Assembly: GCA_902776185.1 (NCBI GenBank)
Contig: CACYPH010000007.1
Coordinates: 1 to 61,871 of the forward strand
Direction of reading: 5' to 3'
Length of the DNA: 61,871 bases
Source of the DNA: an uncultured Ruminococcus sp.
Lineage (GTDB): Bacteria > Bacillota > Clostridia > Oscillospirales > Acutalibacteraceae
Under the pieces are notes generated by a model that was given only the letters and a program-made list of their open reading frames with translations, made no database searches and had not been told where the DNA came from. Positions 1 through 8,888 of the stretch are shown here, piece after piece (the stretch's first letter is position 1; every line of letters starts with the position of its first letter). The position numbers were made by a program, and so were the translations under genes.

Positions 1-91
1 CACGATACAAACCTTGGGAGTCGCTTTTGAGTTCGTCGGTAACTACGCCTCGGTGGACTTTCACCACAGAGCATTGATATGCCCGTCATAC
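1..91 (-). mobile_element. 5' end of a putative class C group II intron (cut by window edge)
   Basis: Read on the minus strand from position 91, the sequence opens GTATGACGGGCAT, then has GTGGTGAAAGTCCACC and GAGGCGTAGTTACCGACG. From family knowledge, bacterial class C group II introns start with a GUGYG-like end followed by GACGGGCAU and a GGUGAAAGUCC element, and they insert just behind the T-run of intrinsic terminators. Here the putative intron starts one base after the T-run of the tsf terminator, which is exactly that target. Only about 90 nt are visible, so the reverse transcriptase gene and domains V/VI are outside the window. It could instead be some other structured RNA. Confidence 0.6.
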
Positions 92-92
92 C

Positions 93-127
93 AAAAAGCG
101 GGAGCATGACACGTGGTCTGCTCCCGC
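93..127 (-). terminator. Intrinsic terminator of rpsB-tsf
   Basis: A perfect 9-bp stem (98-106 with 119-127, arms GCGGGAGCA/TGCTCCCGC) continues as GAC/GTC inside. On the minus strand it is followed by five T residues (97-93). It lies 15 nt behind the tsf stop codon. Confidence 0.9.
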
Positions 128-141
128 CGTAAGGCAGTTGA

Positions 142-1065
142 TTATTTCACCATGCTTGCAACTTCTGCAGCAAAGTCGTCCTGTCTCTTCTCGATGCCCT
201 CGCCCTTTTCAAAGCGAACGAACTTCTTGATCGCGATAGCGCCGCCGAGCTTCTTCGCAGTAGCCTCGGTGTACTTACCGACGGTCATAGAGCTGTCCTT
301 GACGAACTCCTGATCAACAAGGCAGTTCTCCTTATAATACTTGCCGATCTTGCCCTCGACGATCTTCGCGAGAACCTGCTCGGGCTTGTTCGCCATCTTG
401 GGATCGTTCTTCATCTGATCGACCATGATGCTCTTCTCATGCTCGATGACCTCAGCGGGAACGGACGCCTCGTCGAGGTACAGGGTGTTCAGCGCTGCGA
501 TCTGCATCGCGATATCCTTGCCGTAAGCAACGAACTCGGGATTGGTGGTATCGATATCGGTGTCAAAGTTGACCAGAACGCCGATCTTGCCGCCTGCGTG
601 AACGTAAGCAACGCATGCGCCGTCGATCTTCTCAAAGCGGCGGATCTTGATGTTCTCACCGATGGTGAGGACCTTCTCCTGGAGCAGCTCGGCAACGGTC
701 ATCTCGGAACCGTCAGCCTTGAGCGCCAGCAGAGCGTCAACATCTGCGGGGCTGTTCTTGAGAACAGTCAGCGCACAGGTCTTAACAAACGCCTGGAAAT
801 CAGCGTTCTTCGCAACAAAGTCGGTCTCAGCATTGACCTCGATCACAACGCCAGCGGTGTTGTCGTCAGCAGTGATTGCCATCGCAACGCCCTCAGCGGC
901 GATACGGTCAGCCTTTTTCGCCTGCTTCGCGAGACCCTGTTTTCTTAATACGTCGATAGCGGCTTCCATGTCGCCGTTAGCCTCGGTGAGCGCCTTTTTG
1001 CAGTCCATCATACCGCAGCCGGTCTTCTCACGAAGCGCCTTTACATCCTGAGCTGTAAATGCCAT
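142..1065 (-). CDS. tsf: Translation elongation factor Ts
   Basis: Guanine-nucleotide exchange factor that reactivates EF-Tu-GDP in the cytoplasm. The 307-residue product begins with the typical N-terminal UBA-like module and EF-Tu-contact motif (LREKTGCGMMDCKKAL, about residues 11-26). The core dimerisation domains follow, and the length is normal for the family. It lies 72 nt behind rpsB, the standard rpsB-tsf operon. The gap holds an imperfect GC-rich hairpin (about 1100-1119) that could tune the rpsB:tsf ratio. A clear terminator follows. Confidence 0.97.
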   Translation of the reverse strand: MAFTAQDVKALREKTGCGMMDCKKALTEANGDMEAAIDVLRKQGLAKQAKKADRIAAEGVAMAITADDNTAGVVIEVNAETDFVAKNADFQAFVKTCALTVLKNSPADVDALLALKADGSEMTVAELLQEKVLTIGENIKIRRFEKIDGACVAYVHAGGKIGVLVNFDTDIDTTNPEFVAYGKDIAMQIAALNTLYLDEASVPAEVIEHEKSIMVDQMKNDPKMANKPEQVLAKIVEGKIGKYYKENCLVDQEFVKDSSMTVGKYTEATAKKLGGAIAIKKFVRFEKGEGIEKRQDDFAAEVASMVK

Positions 1066-1137
1066 AATTATTTCTTCCTTCCTGATATATCACTGATGAG
1101 GGAGGCGCTAGCCGCTCCCCTACAATATTTAAAAATC

Positions 1138-1875
1138 TTATTCCTCTACGATCTCAGCCTCGGGCTCAGCTTCGACTGCCGCAGCGCCCATCTGGCCTTC
1201 CTTACCCTCGATAATCGCGTCAGCCATTGCGCCGGCGATCAGCTTGACGGCACGGATCGCGTCGTCGTTGCCGGGGATGATATAATCGACGTCGTCGGGG
1301 TCGCAGTTGGTGTCAACGATCGCAACGATCGGGATACCGAGCTTCTTTGCTTCTGCAACGGCGATCTTCTCTTTTCTCGGGTCTACGATGAAGAGAGCGC
1401 CGGGCATCTCGGACATTTCCTTGATACCGCCGAGGAATTTTTCGAGCTTCTCGATCTCGAGGTTGAGCTTGATAACTTCCTTCTTGGGCAGCAGATCAAA
1501 GGTGCCGTCCTCTTCCATAGTGCGCAGCTGCTTTAAGCGCGCGATCCTTCTGCGGATGGTGGTGAAGTTGGTGAGCATACCGCCCAGCCATCTTGCGTTG
1601 ACATAGAACGCACCGGCACGGGTAGCTTCGTCCTTAACGGACTCCATTGCCTGCTTCTTGGTACCGACAAAGAGAACGCTCTTGCCTTCCATAGATAACT
1701 CTTTGACGAAATTGTAAGCCTCGTCAAGCTTGACAACGGTCTTCTGCAGGTCGATGATGTAGATACCGTTGCGCTCGGTGAAGATGTACGGAGCCATCTT
1801 AGGGTTCCATCTTCTGGTCTGGTGACCGAAATGAACGCCGGCCTCCAGAAGCTGTTTCATAGAAACGACTGACAT
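1138..1875 (-). CDS. rpsB: 30S ribosomal protein S2
   Basis: Primary-assembly protein of the 30S head-body junction. The 245-residue product shows the S2 opening ([20 protein letters not shown]) and the WLGGMLTNF and VDTNCDPD segments typical of S2. The C-terminus is short and acidic. The start has a strong site (AAGGAGG, 7 nt before ATG). First gene of rpsB-tsf, with its own promoter and a structured leader (1919-1962) that could allow feedback by S2; that control is inferred. Confidence 0.97.
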   Translation of the reverse strand: MSVVSMKQLLEAGVHFGHQTRRWNPKMAPYIFTERNGIYIIDLQKTVVKLDEAYNFVKELSMEGKSVLFVGTKKQAMESVKDEATRAGAFYVNARWLGGMLTNFTTIRRRIARLKQLRTMEEDGTFDLLPKKEVIKLNLEIEKLEKFLGGIKEMSEMPGALFIVDPRKEKIAVAEAKKLGIPIVAIVDTNCDPDDVDYIIPGNDDAIRAVKLIAGAMADAIIEGKEGQMGAAAVEAEPEAEIVEE

Positions 1876-1918
1876 AATGTAACCTCCTTAGGTTTAACCT
1901 CCGTCGAGGTCGGTTTTT

Positions 1919-1962
1919 TGACAGGAAAATCGCAAAAATCACTTTGCGACACCCCACTGTCA
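1919..1962 (-). promoter_or_regulatory. Two-tier hairpin in the rpsB leader
   Basis: On the minus strand TGACAG (1962-1957) pairs with CTGTCA (1924-1919). Inside it TCGCAAA pairs with TTTGCGA (1949-1943 with 1936-1930). A short T-run-containing segment (TTTTTT G) surrounds the base. The structure lies between the promoter and the rpsB ribosome-binding site. S2 autoregulates its operon in other bacteria, so this is a candidate S2-binding leader, but I cannot match it to a named RNA family. Confidence 0.45.
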
Positions 1963-1989
1963 GACCTCAAACGTGCGTAATGCCTGAAT

Positions 1990-2018
1990 ATTATACAATA
2001 ACAAAACAAAAAAATCAA
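1990..2018 (-). promoter_or_regulatory. Promoter of rpsB-tsf
   Basis: Minus-strand TTGATT (2018-2013), 17-bp spacer, perfect TATAAT (1995-1990). The -35 element lies inside the left arm of the terminator of the upstream gene, so termination and initiation signals overlap. Confidence 0.75.
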
Positions 2019-2045
2019 GCATTTTATCAGACAATGCTTGATTTT
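2008..2045 (-). terminator. Terminator behind the SleB-like gene
   Basis: Perfect 13-bp stem (2011-2023 with 2033-2045, arm AAAATCAAGCATT) and a 9-nt loop, with A/T-rich flanks on both sides giving T-runs for either strand. It lies 27 nt behind the stop codon at 2072. Confidence 0.85.
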
Positions 2046-2071
2046 TTGCAATATTTTTAATTGTGTTTTGA

Positions 2072-2929
2072 TTAGTAGCAGTCAAAGAATCTCTGGTAGC
2101 CGTAAGAGCATACGTAGTTCTGAGATTCATGCCATTCGCTGGTGCAAATATCAGAAGCGTAGAATACCTGGATTCTGTGCTGAACAGCCGAACCGCCCTG
2201 GTCAAAGATGTAGCTGACAACTTCTTTACAGGTCTCGGTGGGCTCGATAGAAGTCGAACCGTAGTATCCGTTAGAGCGGATAACGTCCGCAACACTGCTG
2301 TAGTTGCCCGCGACATAGGTATCTCTGATACACTGTGCGACAAGCGCCATACCGGTATAGCCGGTATAACCTGCTTCGCCCATGACCATGCGCTCGCAGT
2401 ATTCTCTTTCTTCGTCAGACATGGAAACCACGGTACCCGAGTAGCCGGCATCAGGGTTATCAATACCCATCAAAAAGCCAGCTGCAGGCGCTGCGCTGCT
2501 GCCGTCGGGATCAGATTCCCCGTCGTTCTCGTCTGTAGTTGAGCTGCTTTCTGCGGAATCCTCAGAAGTTTCGTCCTCATCCGAATCGGTTTCGGGTGCG
2601 GCGGTCTCTTCTTCGGTAGCCTCTTCCTCCTCAGTCTGAGGAGCCTGAGTCTCTTCCTCTGACGCTTCCTCAAGAGCGATGATCGCCAGCTGCTCGTCTA
2701 CGGCAGCCTGAGCCTCTTTCTTGGCTTCATCGATGGCGATCGCTCGCTGAGTCAATTCAGCGTCATCCGCGGGAGTTATATTATCGGTATTTGTGTCTTC
2801 TGTTTTTGAATTGTTGGTATCACTTGCAGCTCCTACTACAGGCGCGAGAAAAAGAGCATTTGTAAATAGCAAAGCGATGCAAAGACTGAGCGTGAAAAAT
2901 CGAGTAGATTTCTTCATTACTTTACTCAT
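2072..2929 (-). CDS. Secreted protein with acidic linker and SleB/CwlJ-like C-terminal domain
   Basis: 285 residues: a signal peptide (KK charge, hydrophobic 11-30, likely cut near GAA-SD at 35-36), then a Glu/Asp/Thr/Ser-rich low-complexity linker (about 40-150), then a compact C-terminal domain (about 165-285). That domain opens with a MVMGEAG motif (Glu185) and an alternating helix pattern resembling the cell-wall hydrolase_2 fold of SleB/CwlJ, where the matching Glu is catalytic. Several Cys near the end (234, 262, 274, 284) may form disulphides outside the cell. Start supported by AAAGGAGG 8 nt before ATG. Function as a peptidoglycan or cortex hydrolase is inferred; the match is divergent. 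Confidence 0.6.
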   Translation of the reverse strand: MSKVMKKSTRFFTLSLCIALLFTNALFLAPVVGAASDTNNSKTEDTNTDNITPADDAELTQRAIAIDEAKKEAQAAVDEQLAIIALEEASEEETQAPQTEEEEATEEETAAPETDSDEDETSEDSAESSSTTDENDGESDPDGSSAAPAAGFLMGIDNPDAGYSGTVVSMSDEEREYCERMVMGEAGYTGYTGMALVAQCIRDTYVAGNYSSVADVIRSNGYYGSTSIEPTETCKEVVSYIFDQGGSAVQHRIQVFYASDICTSEWHESQNYVCSYGYQRFFDCY

Positions 2930-3016
2930 TTTTTCGCCTCCTTTAATAGTAATCTATCGGTGATCCGATGTGAAAATGACGCAGTTATGGCATAGCCGCG
3001 TTTCATTTCGTGTCCT

Positions 3017-3045
3017 ATTTAACCATAAAATTACAACAATTGCAA
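3017..3045 (-). promoter_or_regulatory. Possible promoter of the SleB-like gene
   Basis: Minus-strand TTGCAA (3045-3040), 17-bp spacer, TTAAAT (3022-3017). The resulting leader would be about 80 nt. I see no recognisable riboswitch in it. Confidence 0.4.
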
Positions 3046-3169
3046 GTTTGTAACTTTTTCATTTTAATTCTAAATTCGAATCATAATCGACTTTATTTTC
3101 TAAATTCGCATTATTCTTTATAAATTATGTACAATATTACCAATAAAGTGTAGTGCAATTTGCTAGGAC

Positions 3170-3475
3170 TCACAAAAATAAATGATGACAAATTGTTACA
3201 AATTTATGACGATTTTTTGCTTTCTTTGGCATTTTTTGCACTGAATTTTCGACTAAAATCGCGTCTTCGCCGATCAATCGGATTTTATCCCACGGGATAA
3301 TGCACTCTTCGCTGCGGCCGAAAATGCCGAATATCCTCGGACGTCCGTATACGATCAGCGCGAGAACCTTGGCGCACTTTGTGTCGATCTCAAGATCGTC
3401 GACATAGCCTACCCGACAGCCGTTGGAAAAATTGATCACTTCCTTCTTTTTCAAATCAGTAAATCGGCAAGACAT
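3170..3475 (-). CDS. YlmC/YmxH family PRC-barrel protein
   Basis: About 101 residues from the ATG at 3475, chosen because AGGTGA lies 6 nt upstream and the protein then begins MSCRFTDLKKKEVIN, as in YlmC/YmxH (usual form MRFSELREKEVIN). An upstream ATG at 3526 would add 17 unsupported residues. The body is one PRC-barrel (VINFSNGCRVGYVDDLEID, then IPWDKIRLIGEDAILV). Members of this family are found in spore formers; their molecular role is not established. The tail after the barrel (KKAKNRHKFVTICHH) is an unusual basic extension. It stands alone between two terminators. Confidence 0.8.
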   Translation of the reverse strand: MSCRFTDLKKKEVINFSNGCRVGYVDDLEIDTKCAKVLALIVYGRPRIFGIFGRSEECIIPWDKIRLIGEDAILVENSVQKMPKKAKNRHKFVTICHHLFL

Positions 3476-3596
3476 TCTATCACCTCTTGCTTCATTGATA
3501 TGCAGTATATCACAGAAATATTTCATTATTTAGAAGTCGATGTGAATATCCTATTAACTTTCACGCATCATTAAATGTAATTATTTCCATTACCAT

Positions 3597-3625
3597 AAAA
3601 AAAGAACCGACCTTTCGATCGGTTC
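3597..3625 (-). terminator. Terminator of the V-type ATPase operon
   Basis: Stem GAACCGA/TCGGTTC (3604-3610 with 3619-3625) followed on the minus strand by seven T residues (3603-3597), 15 nt behind the ntpD stop. Confidence 0.85.
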
Positions 3626-3639
3626 TCATTCAGTATTGA

Positions 3640-4287
3640 TCAATACCCGTGGGCTTCTTTGAGCATCATATCCTTGACCTTCATCAATCGGGTCTGGGTG
3701 CTGCGCTCATTTTCGTCGAGTTTGCGGGTGATATAGCGGATCTGCTCCTGTGTTTCGGGGATCATCACGTGCTCCAGCGCATTGACGCGGCGGCGGGTCT
3801 TTTCGATCTCGTCCGCCATGAGCTGACAGGATTTTTCGATCTGTGCCAGCTTGATCAGCTCGGGAAGGATGTCAGCGAGCGACTTAACGGCGTCGTCCAG
3901 GTCGGATGAGGTGAACGCGTAGCCGTAGGAGTAGATATCGTTCGGGTCGGGCGTGCGGGTATTGTAGTCAAATACAGGGATATCGACGCTCATGACGTTC
4001 TTATGAGAGGTATTGACAAAGACTTCCTGCTTTGGCGCGAGGAGCGCGACCTTCAAGGTCTCTTCGCTCATCGAGGCTTTTGCCAGTACAAAATTGGCGT
4101 TTGCCTGACGTATCTTTTCTTCGACCTCGATCCTGAGGGCGCGGTTCTCGCGAACCATCTCGAGGAATCGGCGCATCAGCTCGTCGCGCTTATCCTTGAG
4201 GAGCTTATGTCCGCGCGTTGCAGTATTCAGTTTTTTCTTCAGGCGCGAAAGCTCCATTCGGGTCGGATTCACCTGTTTGACAGCCAT
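3640..4287 (-). CDS. ntpD: V-type ATP synthase subunit D (central rotor stalk)
   Basis: Forms the coiled-coil central shaft that turns inside the A3B3 head and passes torque to the membrane ring. The 215-residue product has the family opening (VNPTRMELSRLKKKLNTATRGHKLLKDKRDEL shortened here to its key feature: TATRGHKLLKDKRDEL at about 22-37). Long N- and C-terminal helices rich in charged heptads follow. Last gene of the operon. The 76-nt gap from ntpB contains a small palindrome (GCGAGCAGTGCTCGC, about 4311-4325), possibly an mRNA-processing or stability element. Confidence 0.95.
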   Translation of the reverse strand: MAVKQVNPTRMELSRLKKKLNTATRGHKLLKDKRDELMRRFLEMVRENRALRIEVEEKIRQANANFVLAKASMSEETLKVALLAPKQEVFVNTSHKNVMSVDIPVFDYNTRTPDPNDIYSYGYAFTSSDLDDAVKSLADILPELIKLAQIEKSCQLMADEIEKTRRRVNALEHVMIPETQEQIRYITRKLDENERSTQTRLMKVKDMMLKEAHGY

Positions 4288-4363
4288 AGTATCAATCCTT
4301 TTTTCGCAGGAGCGAGCAGTGCTCGCCCGTTAGGTATCATATAGTATCAATGTGCGGGCTACA

Positions 4364-5734
4364 TTATTTATCATAATACATATCGAGGAACTTATCGTCG
4401 ATACGTTTCAGCTCTGCTCTCGGCAGGATTCTGAGCAGCTCCCAGCCGAGGTCAAGCGTTTCCTCGATCGAGCGGTTTTTGTCGTAGCCCTGCGAAACAT
4501 ATTCTTTCTCAAAACGGTCGGCGAAGGTCGCGTACAGCTTATCGATATCGGTCAGCGCGGATTCGCCGAGAATGACCATCAGTTCCTTTGCATCCTTGCC
4601 GCGCGCATAAGCGGAGAACAGCTGGTTCATGGTATTCGCATGGTCCGCACGGGTCTTGCCCTCGCCGATACCTTTATCTTTCAGTCGTGACAGCGACGGG
4701 AGTACATCGATCGGCGGCGCGATATTCTTGCGGTAGAGCTCGCGGGACAGGATGATCTGACCCTCGGTGATATAACCGGTCAAGTCAGGGATCGGATGGG
4801 TCTTGTCATCCTCGGGCATGGTCAGGATCGGAATCAGGGTGATCGAACCGCTCTTGCCCTTCTGGCGACCTGCGCGCTCATACAGCGTGGCGAGGTCGGT
4901 ATACATATAGCCGGGATAGCCGCGGCGTCCGGGGACTTCCTTACGTGCGGCGGAAACCTCTCTCAATGCGTCGGCATAGTTGGTGATATCGGTCATGATG
5001 ACCAGCACGTGCATATCAGCCTCGAATGCGAGATACTCAGCGGCAGTCAGCGCCATACGCGGAGTGGAGATACGCTCGATCGCGGGGTCGTTCGCCAAGT
5101 TGACGAACATGACGGTTCTGTCGATCGCGCCGGTCTCCTTGAAGCTCTCGATAAAGTAGTTGGACTCTTCAAAGGTGATGCCCATCGCGGCAAATACGAC
5201 CGCAAACTGTTCATCGGTACCGCGAACGCGTGCCTGACGCGCGATCTGAGCGGCAAGCTGTGCGTGCGGCAGACCGGACGCAGAGAAGATCGGTAGCTTC
5301 TGACCTCTGACCAGCGTATTCAGTCCGTCGATCGCCGAAACACCTGTCTGGATGAACTCCTGCGGATAGTTGCGGGCGTAGGGATTCATCGGCAGGCCGT
5401 TGATATCCATGCGCTTGACCGGCAGGATATCGGGACCGCCGTCGATCGGCTTGCCCATGCCGTCAAATACGCGGGACAGCATATCGGTGGAAACGCCCAG
5501 CTCCATGGACTTTCCGAGAAAGCGTACCTTTGAATTACTGAGGTTGATGCCTGCGGCGGAATCAAACAGCTGGACAAGCGCATCTTCGCCGTTGATCTCC
5601 AGTACCTTACAGCGTCTCACCTCTCCGGAGGCGAGCTCGATCTCGCCGAGGTCGTTATAGTTGACGTCGGAAACGCCTTTGACCAGCATCAGAGGACCTG
5701 CAACCTCTTCTATTGTCCTATATTCCTTCGGCAT
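4364..5734 (-). CDS. ntpB: V-type ATP synthase subunit B (non-catalytic head subunit)
   Basis: Alternates with subunit A in the A3B3 hexamer and supplies residues to the nucleotide sites at the interface. 456 residues, normal length. The Walker A loop is absent and replaced by [17 protein letters not shown], as expected for B. The conserved [22 protein letters not shown] segment is split here as [14 protein letters not shown] and YERAGR. It starts 2 nt behind the ntpA stop, so the two are probably translationally coupled, giving equal amounts. Confidence 0.97.
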   Translation of the reverse strand: MPKEYRTIEEVAGPLMLVKGVSDVNYNDLGEIELASGEVRRCKVLEINGEDALVQLFDSAAGINLSNSKVRFLGKSMELGVSTDMLSRVFDGMGKPIDGGPDILPVKRMDINGLPMNPYARNYPQEFIQTGVSAIDGLNTLVRGQKLPIFSASGLPHAQLAAQIARQARVRGTDEQFAVVFAAMGITFEESNYFIESFKETGAIDRTVMFVNLANDPAIERISTPRMALTAAEYLAFEADMHVLVIMTDITNYADALREVSAARKEVPGRRGYPGYMYTDLATLYERAGRQKGKSGSITLIPILTMPEDDKTHPIPDLTGYITEGQIILSRELYRKNIAPPIDVLPSLSRLKDKGIGEGKTRADHANTMNQLFSAYARGKDAKELMVILGESALTDIDKLYATFADRFEKEYVSQGYDKNRSIEETLDLGWELLRILPRAELKRIDDKFLDMYYDK

Positions 5735-5736
5735 TC

Positions 5737-7506
5737 TTACTCATCCCCCTTCTTGATAATATCATCGATATCGACGTCGAGATTGTAGAGGATATCCCCA
5801 AAATTCTTGTCGATCTCGTCTTCTTTGACATATTTGAAACGACCGATTCTCTCACGGATCGGCATATTGATCATCGCATCGAGATTTGCGCCCTTGTCAA
5901 GCGCCGCTGTCGTCTTGTCAAAGTACGCCAGTACCAGTTCCATCATTCTGTACTGTTTTTTCAGCGTCGAATAGGTATCGGTCTCATGGAACGCGTTCTG
6001 ATGCAGGAAGTCTTCGCGGATGGAGCGGGCAGCTTCGAGCTTCAGGCGGTCTGTCTTCGACAGCGCGTCCATACCGACCAGCTTGACGATCTCCTCGAGC
6101 TCGCTCTCCTCCTGTAAGAGGTGCATCACTCTTGCGCGCAGATCCATCCAGTCGTCGGCGACGTTCTCCTTGTACCAATTCGCCATCGTATCAACGTACA
6201 GCGAGTAGGAGGTCAGCCAGTTGACCGCCGGGAAATGACGCTTATAGGCAAGGCCTGCGTCCAGTCCCCAGAACACCTTGACGATTCTTAAGGTCGCCTG
6301 GGAAACAGGCTCGGAGATATCGCCGCCGGGAGGCGATACCGCGCCGATAACGGACAGCGAACCTTCCTGATCCTTGGAGCCGAGGGTGATGACGCGGCCG
6401 GCTCTCTCATAGAACTGTGCAAGTCTCGAGCCGAGGTATGCGGGGTAGCCTTCTTCACCGGGCATTTCTTCCAGACGGCCGGACATCTCGCGCAGCGCCT
6501 CTGCCCAGCGGGAGGTGGAATCCGCCATCAGCGCGACGGAATAGCCCATATCGCGGAAATACTCGGCGATGGTGATACCGGTGTAGATCGAAGCCTCGCG
6601 CGCCGCAACGGGCATATCGGAGGTATTCGCGATCAGCACGGTGCGCTCCATCAGGCTGTGACCGGTTTTCGGGTCGATCAGCTCGGGGAATTCATTCAGA
6701 ACGTCGGTCATCTCGTTGCCGCGCTCACCGCAGCCGATATAGACGACTATGTCCGCCTCTGCCCACTTTGCCAGCTGATGCTGAACGACCGTTTTGCCTG
6801 AACCGAACGGTCCGGGGACAGATGCCACGCCGCCCTTTGCGATCGGGAACAGCGTATCGATGACGCGCTGACCGGTGATCAGCGGCATATCGGGGGATAA
6901 TTTCTGTTTATAGGGTCTGCCGATACGGACAGGCCATTTCTGCATGAGGGTCAGCTCATGGGTATTGCCGTTTTCATCCTCAACGGTCGCGACGGTATCG
7001 GTCACCGTGAATTCTCCGCTTTGGATATCCTTGATAATACCGGAAACACCCGCAGGCACCATGATCTTATGCAGGACGATCTCGGTCTCCTGTACGGTAC
7101 CGATGGTATCGCCGCCCTGTACCCTGTCGCCGACCTTGGCGGTCGCCTTAAACTGCCAGATCTTGTCGCGCTTCAAAGCGGGTACGGAAATACCGCGGCT
7201 GAGGTTATTGCCGCTGACCTTCATGATATCGTCCAGAGGACGCTGGATGCCGTCGTAGATACTCTCGATCAGTCCGGGACCCAACTCTACGGAAAGCTGA
7301 TTGCCGGTCGATACGACAGGCTCGCCGGGGCCGAGACCCGAGGTTTCCTCATATACCTGTATAGACGCAAGATCGCCGTGCATTTCGATGACTTCGCCGA
7401 CCAGATTCATCTTGGATACATGGACAACGTCGAACATATTGCATTCGCGCATACCTTCCGCGATAACCAGCGGTCCGGCTACCTTTTTGATTACACCAGT
7501 ACTCAT
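5737..7506 (-). CDS. ntpA: V-type ATP synthase subunit A (catalytic)
   Basis: Catalytic ATPase subunit. 589 residues from the ATG at 7506 (AAGGA 9 nt upstream); an in-frame TTG at 7515 has no support. It has the Walker A loop GPFGSGKTV (232-240), the A-type non-homologous insert of about 90 residues before it, and the downstream [16 protein letters not shown] segment. It lies between the F and B subunit genes. The 90-nt gap from ntpG is longer than others in the operon but I see no terminator in it. Confidence 0.97.
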   Translation of the reverse strand: MSTGVIKKVAGPLVIAEGMRECNMFDVVHVSKMNLVGEVIEMHGDLASIQVYEETSGLGPGEPVVSTGNQLSVELGPGLIESIYDGIQRPLDDIMKVSGNNLSRGISVPALKRDKIWQFKATAKVGDRVQGGDTIGTVQETEIVLHKIMVPAGVSGIIKDIQSGEFTVTDTVATVEDENGNTHELTLMQKWPVRIGRPYKQKLSPDMPLITGQRVIDTLFPIAKGGVASVPGPFGSGKTVVQHQLAKWAEADIVVYIGCGERGNEMTDVLNEFPELIDPKTGHSLMERTVLIANTSDMPVAAREASIYTGITIAEYFRDMGYSVALMADSTSRWAEALREMSGRLEEMPGEEGYPAYLGSRLAQFYERAGRVITLGSKDQEGSLSVIGAVSPPGGDISEPVSQATLRIVKVFWGLDAGLAYKRHFPAVNWLTSYSLYVDTMANWYKENVADDWMDLRARVMHLLQEESELEEIVKLVGMDALSKTDRLKLEAARSIREDFLHQNAFHETDTYSTLKKQYRMMELVLAYFDKTTAALDKGANLDAMINMPIRERIGRFKYVKEDEIDKNFGDILYNLDVDIDDIIKKGDE

Positions 7507-7596
7507 AAATATCAATCCTTCTTGGTTATAAGTCGTTAGTCAAAAGATCCAAGTTGTGATTACCAAAACTCAGATCATAGATCTCGTAACTTAAAA

Positions 7597-7914
7597 CTAT
7601 TCATTAAATATATCGCTGCCGACAGCCTTTTCCACCGATTTGCGTACGGCGGAAAGACCCTCTCCGGTATTGCCGGACACGCCGGGGATCAGAATGATCG
7701 CAGGCGCGGGCTGGTCTTTATACTTTTCAATTTCTTTATCGAGCATCGCTGCCGCGGCTTCGGTAATATAGATAATGCTGTAGTTCTGACTTTGACACAG
7801 TTTTTTGAACAAGGCGACATTGTCTTCCTGATAGTTGATAAAATAGGTGTCAAGTCCCAGCGCCGCAAAGCCGTAGACGCTCTCTTTGTCGCCGATTACC
7901 GCTATCTTAGACAT
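7597..7914 (-). CDS. ntpG: V-type ATP synthase subunit F
   Basis: Small Rossmann-like subunit of the central stalk that binds subunit D. In Enterococcus hirae the equivalent gene is named ntpG. 105 residues beginning MSKIAVIGDKESVYGFAALG, with the family's FINYQED and IIYITEAAA strands. It overlaps the end of ntpC by 8 nt, indicating translational coupling. Confidence 0.93.
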   Translation of the reverse strand: MSKIAVIGDKESVYGFAALGLDTYFINYQEDNVALFKKLCQSQNYSIIYITEAAAAMLDKEIEKYKDQPAPAIILIPGVSGNTGEGLSAVRKSVEKAVGSDIFNE

Positions 7915-8875
7915 ACATCATCCTCAATCTTTCTTTGATCACATCGTCGGATAAGCCGTTGATTTTTGCCGACAGTATCATCCGAACCGCTTTGATCTCA
8001 TTTTCGCGCGCGATCAGATAGGCAACGACCGGTCCGATCGTGAACGGCTCCCACTTCTGGGGCTTCATCGCCTCGGTCACAGTATCGTCGCACCACTTCT
8101 CAAATGCAGACATTGATACGCGGATCGCGGGGATCGCCGAGCTGTAACGCGTGGTTTCAAGATACTTCAAAACATCCTCATAGCTCAAAGACGCCGCATT
8201 TGCCAAACGCTCGATATCAAGCGTATCGCACGACGCCATGGAACGCAGGATGAAATCCAAACGCTTCTTGGTATGCGCCGAGCGGATCGCGATCTTGATA
8301 TCCGCTGATGCGACAAACAGCTCGCAGTACAGGCGGATGATCTCCTCATTTTTCGCTTTCGAGAGCTGATAGATATACTCCATGCACGCCTTGTCGATGA
8401 TGATATCGCAGAGTTGACCGTCGGATGTCTGGAGCAAAACGGTCATCGCTTCCTTAGCGGTATCTGCTAAATAATCGGGGAGCCGATCATATTCGCGCTT
8501 GCTGACAGCATCATAGATCTCATCGGGATCGGACATCGCGTTGCGGATGAACATATCATCAGGCTTGATATCTCGGGTGATCGCCTTGACGGCGACCTTG
8601 AGGTTGTGGAAATCGTTGGGGATCAGCAGAAAATCAAACGCCGACTTGTCGGGTACGATCTCACCGATGAATTCCCATACTTTCTCGCCCTCGCGTCTGA
8701 GCAGCTCGTCTGGATCGCTGCCGCCGGCATTATCGCCCCAGCCCTTGTCCCTGAGCTGACGGATCACGGCGTCAGCGTCTTTTGCCGAAAGGAGCGTATT
8801 CAGATCAACGTCATTTAACAGCTTATTCTCACGATATCTGATTCGTGCGACAGCATAGGTAAAATCCTGCTGCAT
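7907..8875 (-). CDS. ntpC: V-type ATP synthase subunit C
   Basis: Funnel-shaped, all-helical subunit (AC39/d family) that sits between the central stalk and the membrane ring. 322 residues. It begins YAVARIRYRENKLLND, the family's N-terminal helix, and has the PYLIAREN-type motif near the end (VAYLIARENEIKAVRMIL, about 285-302). Start has AAAGGAG at an ideal distance. Middle of the operon, 13 nt behind ntpE. Confidence 0.94.
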   Translation of the reverse strand: MQQDFTYAVARIRYRENKLLNDVDLNTLLSAKDADAVIRQLRDKGWGDNAGGSDPDELLRREGEKVWEFIGEIVPDKSAFDFLLIPNDFHNLKVAVKAITRDIKPDDMFIRNAMSDPDEIYDAVSKREYDRLPDYLADTAKEAMTVLLQTSDGQLCDIIIDKACMEYIYQLSKAKNEEIIRLYCELFVASADIKIAIRSAHTKKRLDFILRSMASCDTLDIERLANAASLSYEDVLKYLETTRYSSAIPAIRVSMSAFEKWCDDTVTEAMKPQKWEPFTIGPVVAYLIARENEIKAVRMILSAKINGLSDDVIKERLRMMYV

Positions 8876-8888
8876 AGTAACTCCTTTC

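Noticed and set aside
439-948. Long plus-strand open frame inside tsf
   Set aside because: It is the antisense of a certain gene, has no ribosome-binding site and no recognisable domain. Many such shadow frames occur opposite GC-richer genes here.
2930-3060. Riboswitch (c-di-AMP or c-di-GMP type) in front of the SleB-like gene
   Set aside because: Such genes are often under riboswitch control, but I could not match the conserved core of either class to the leader.
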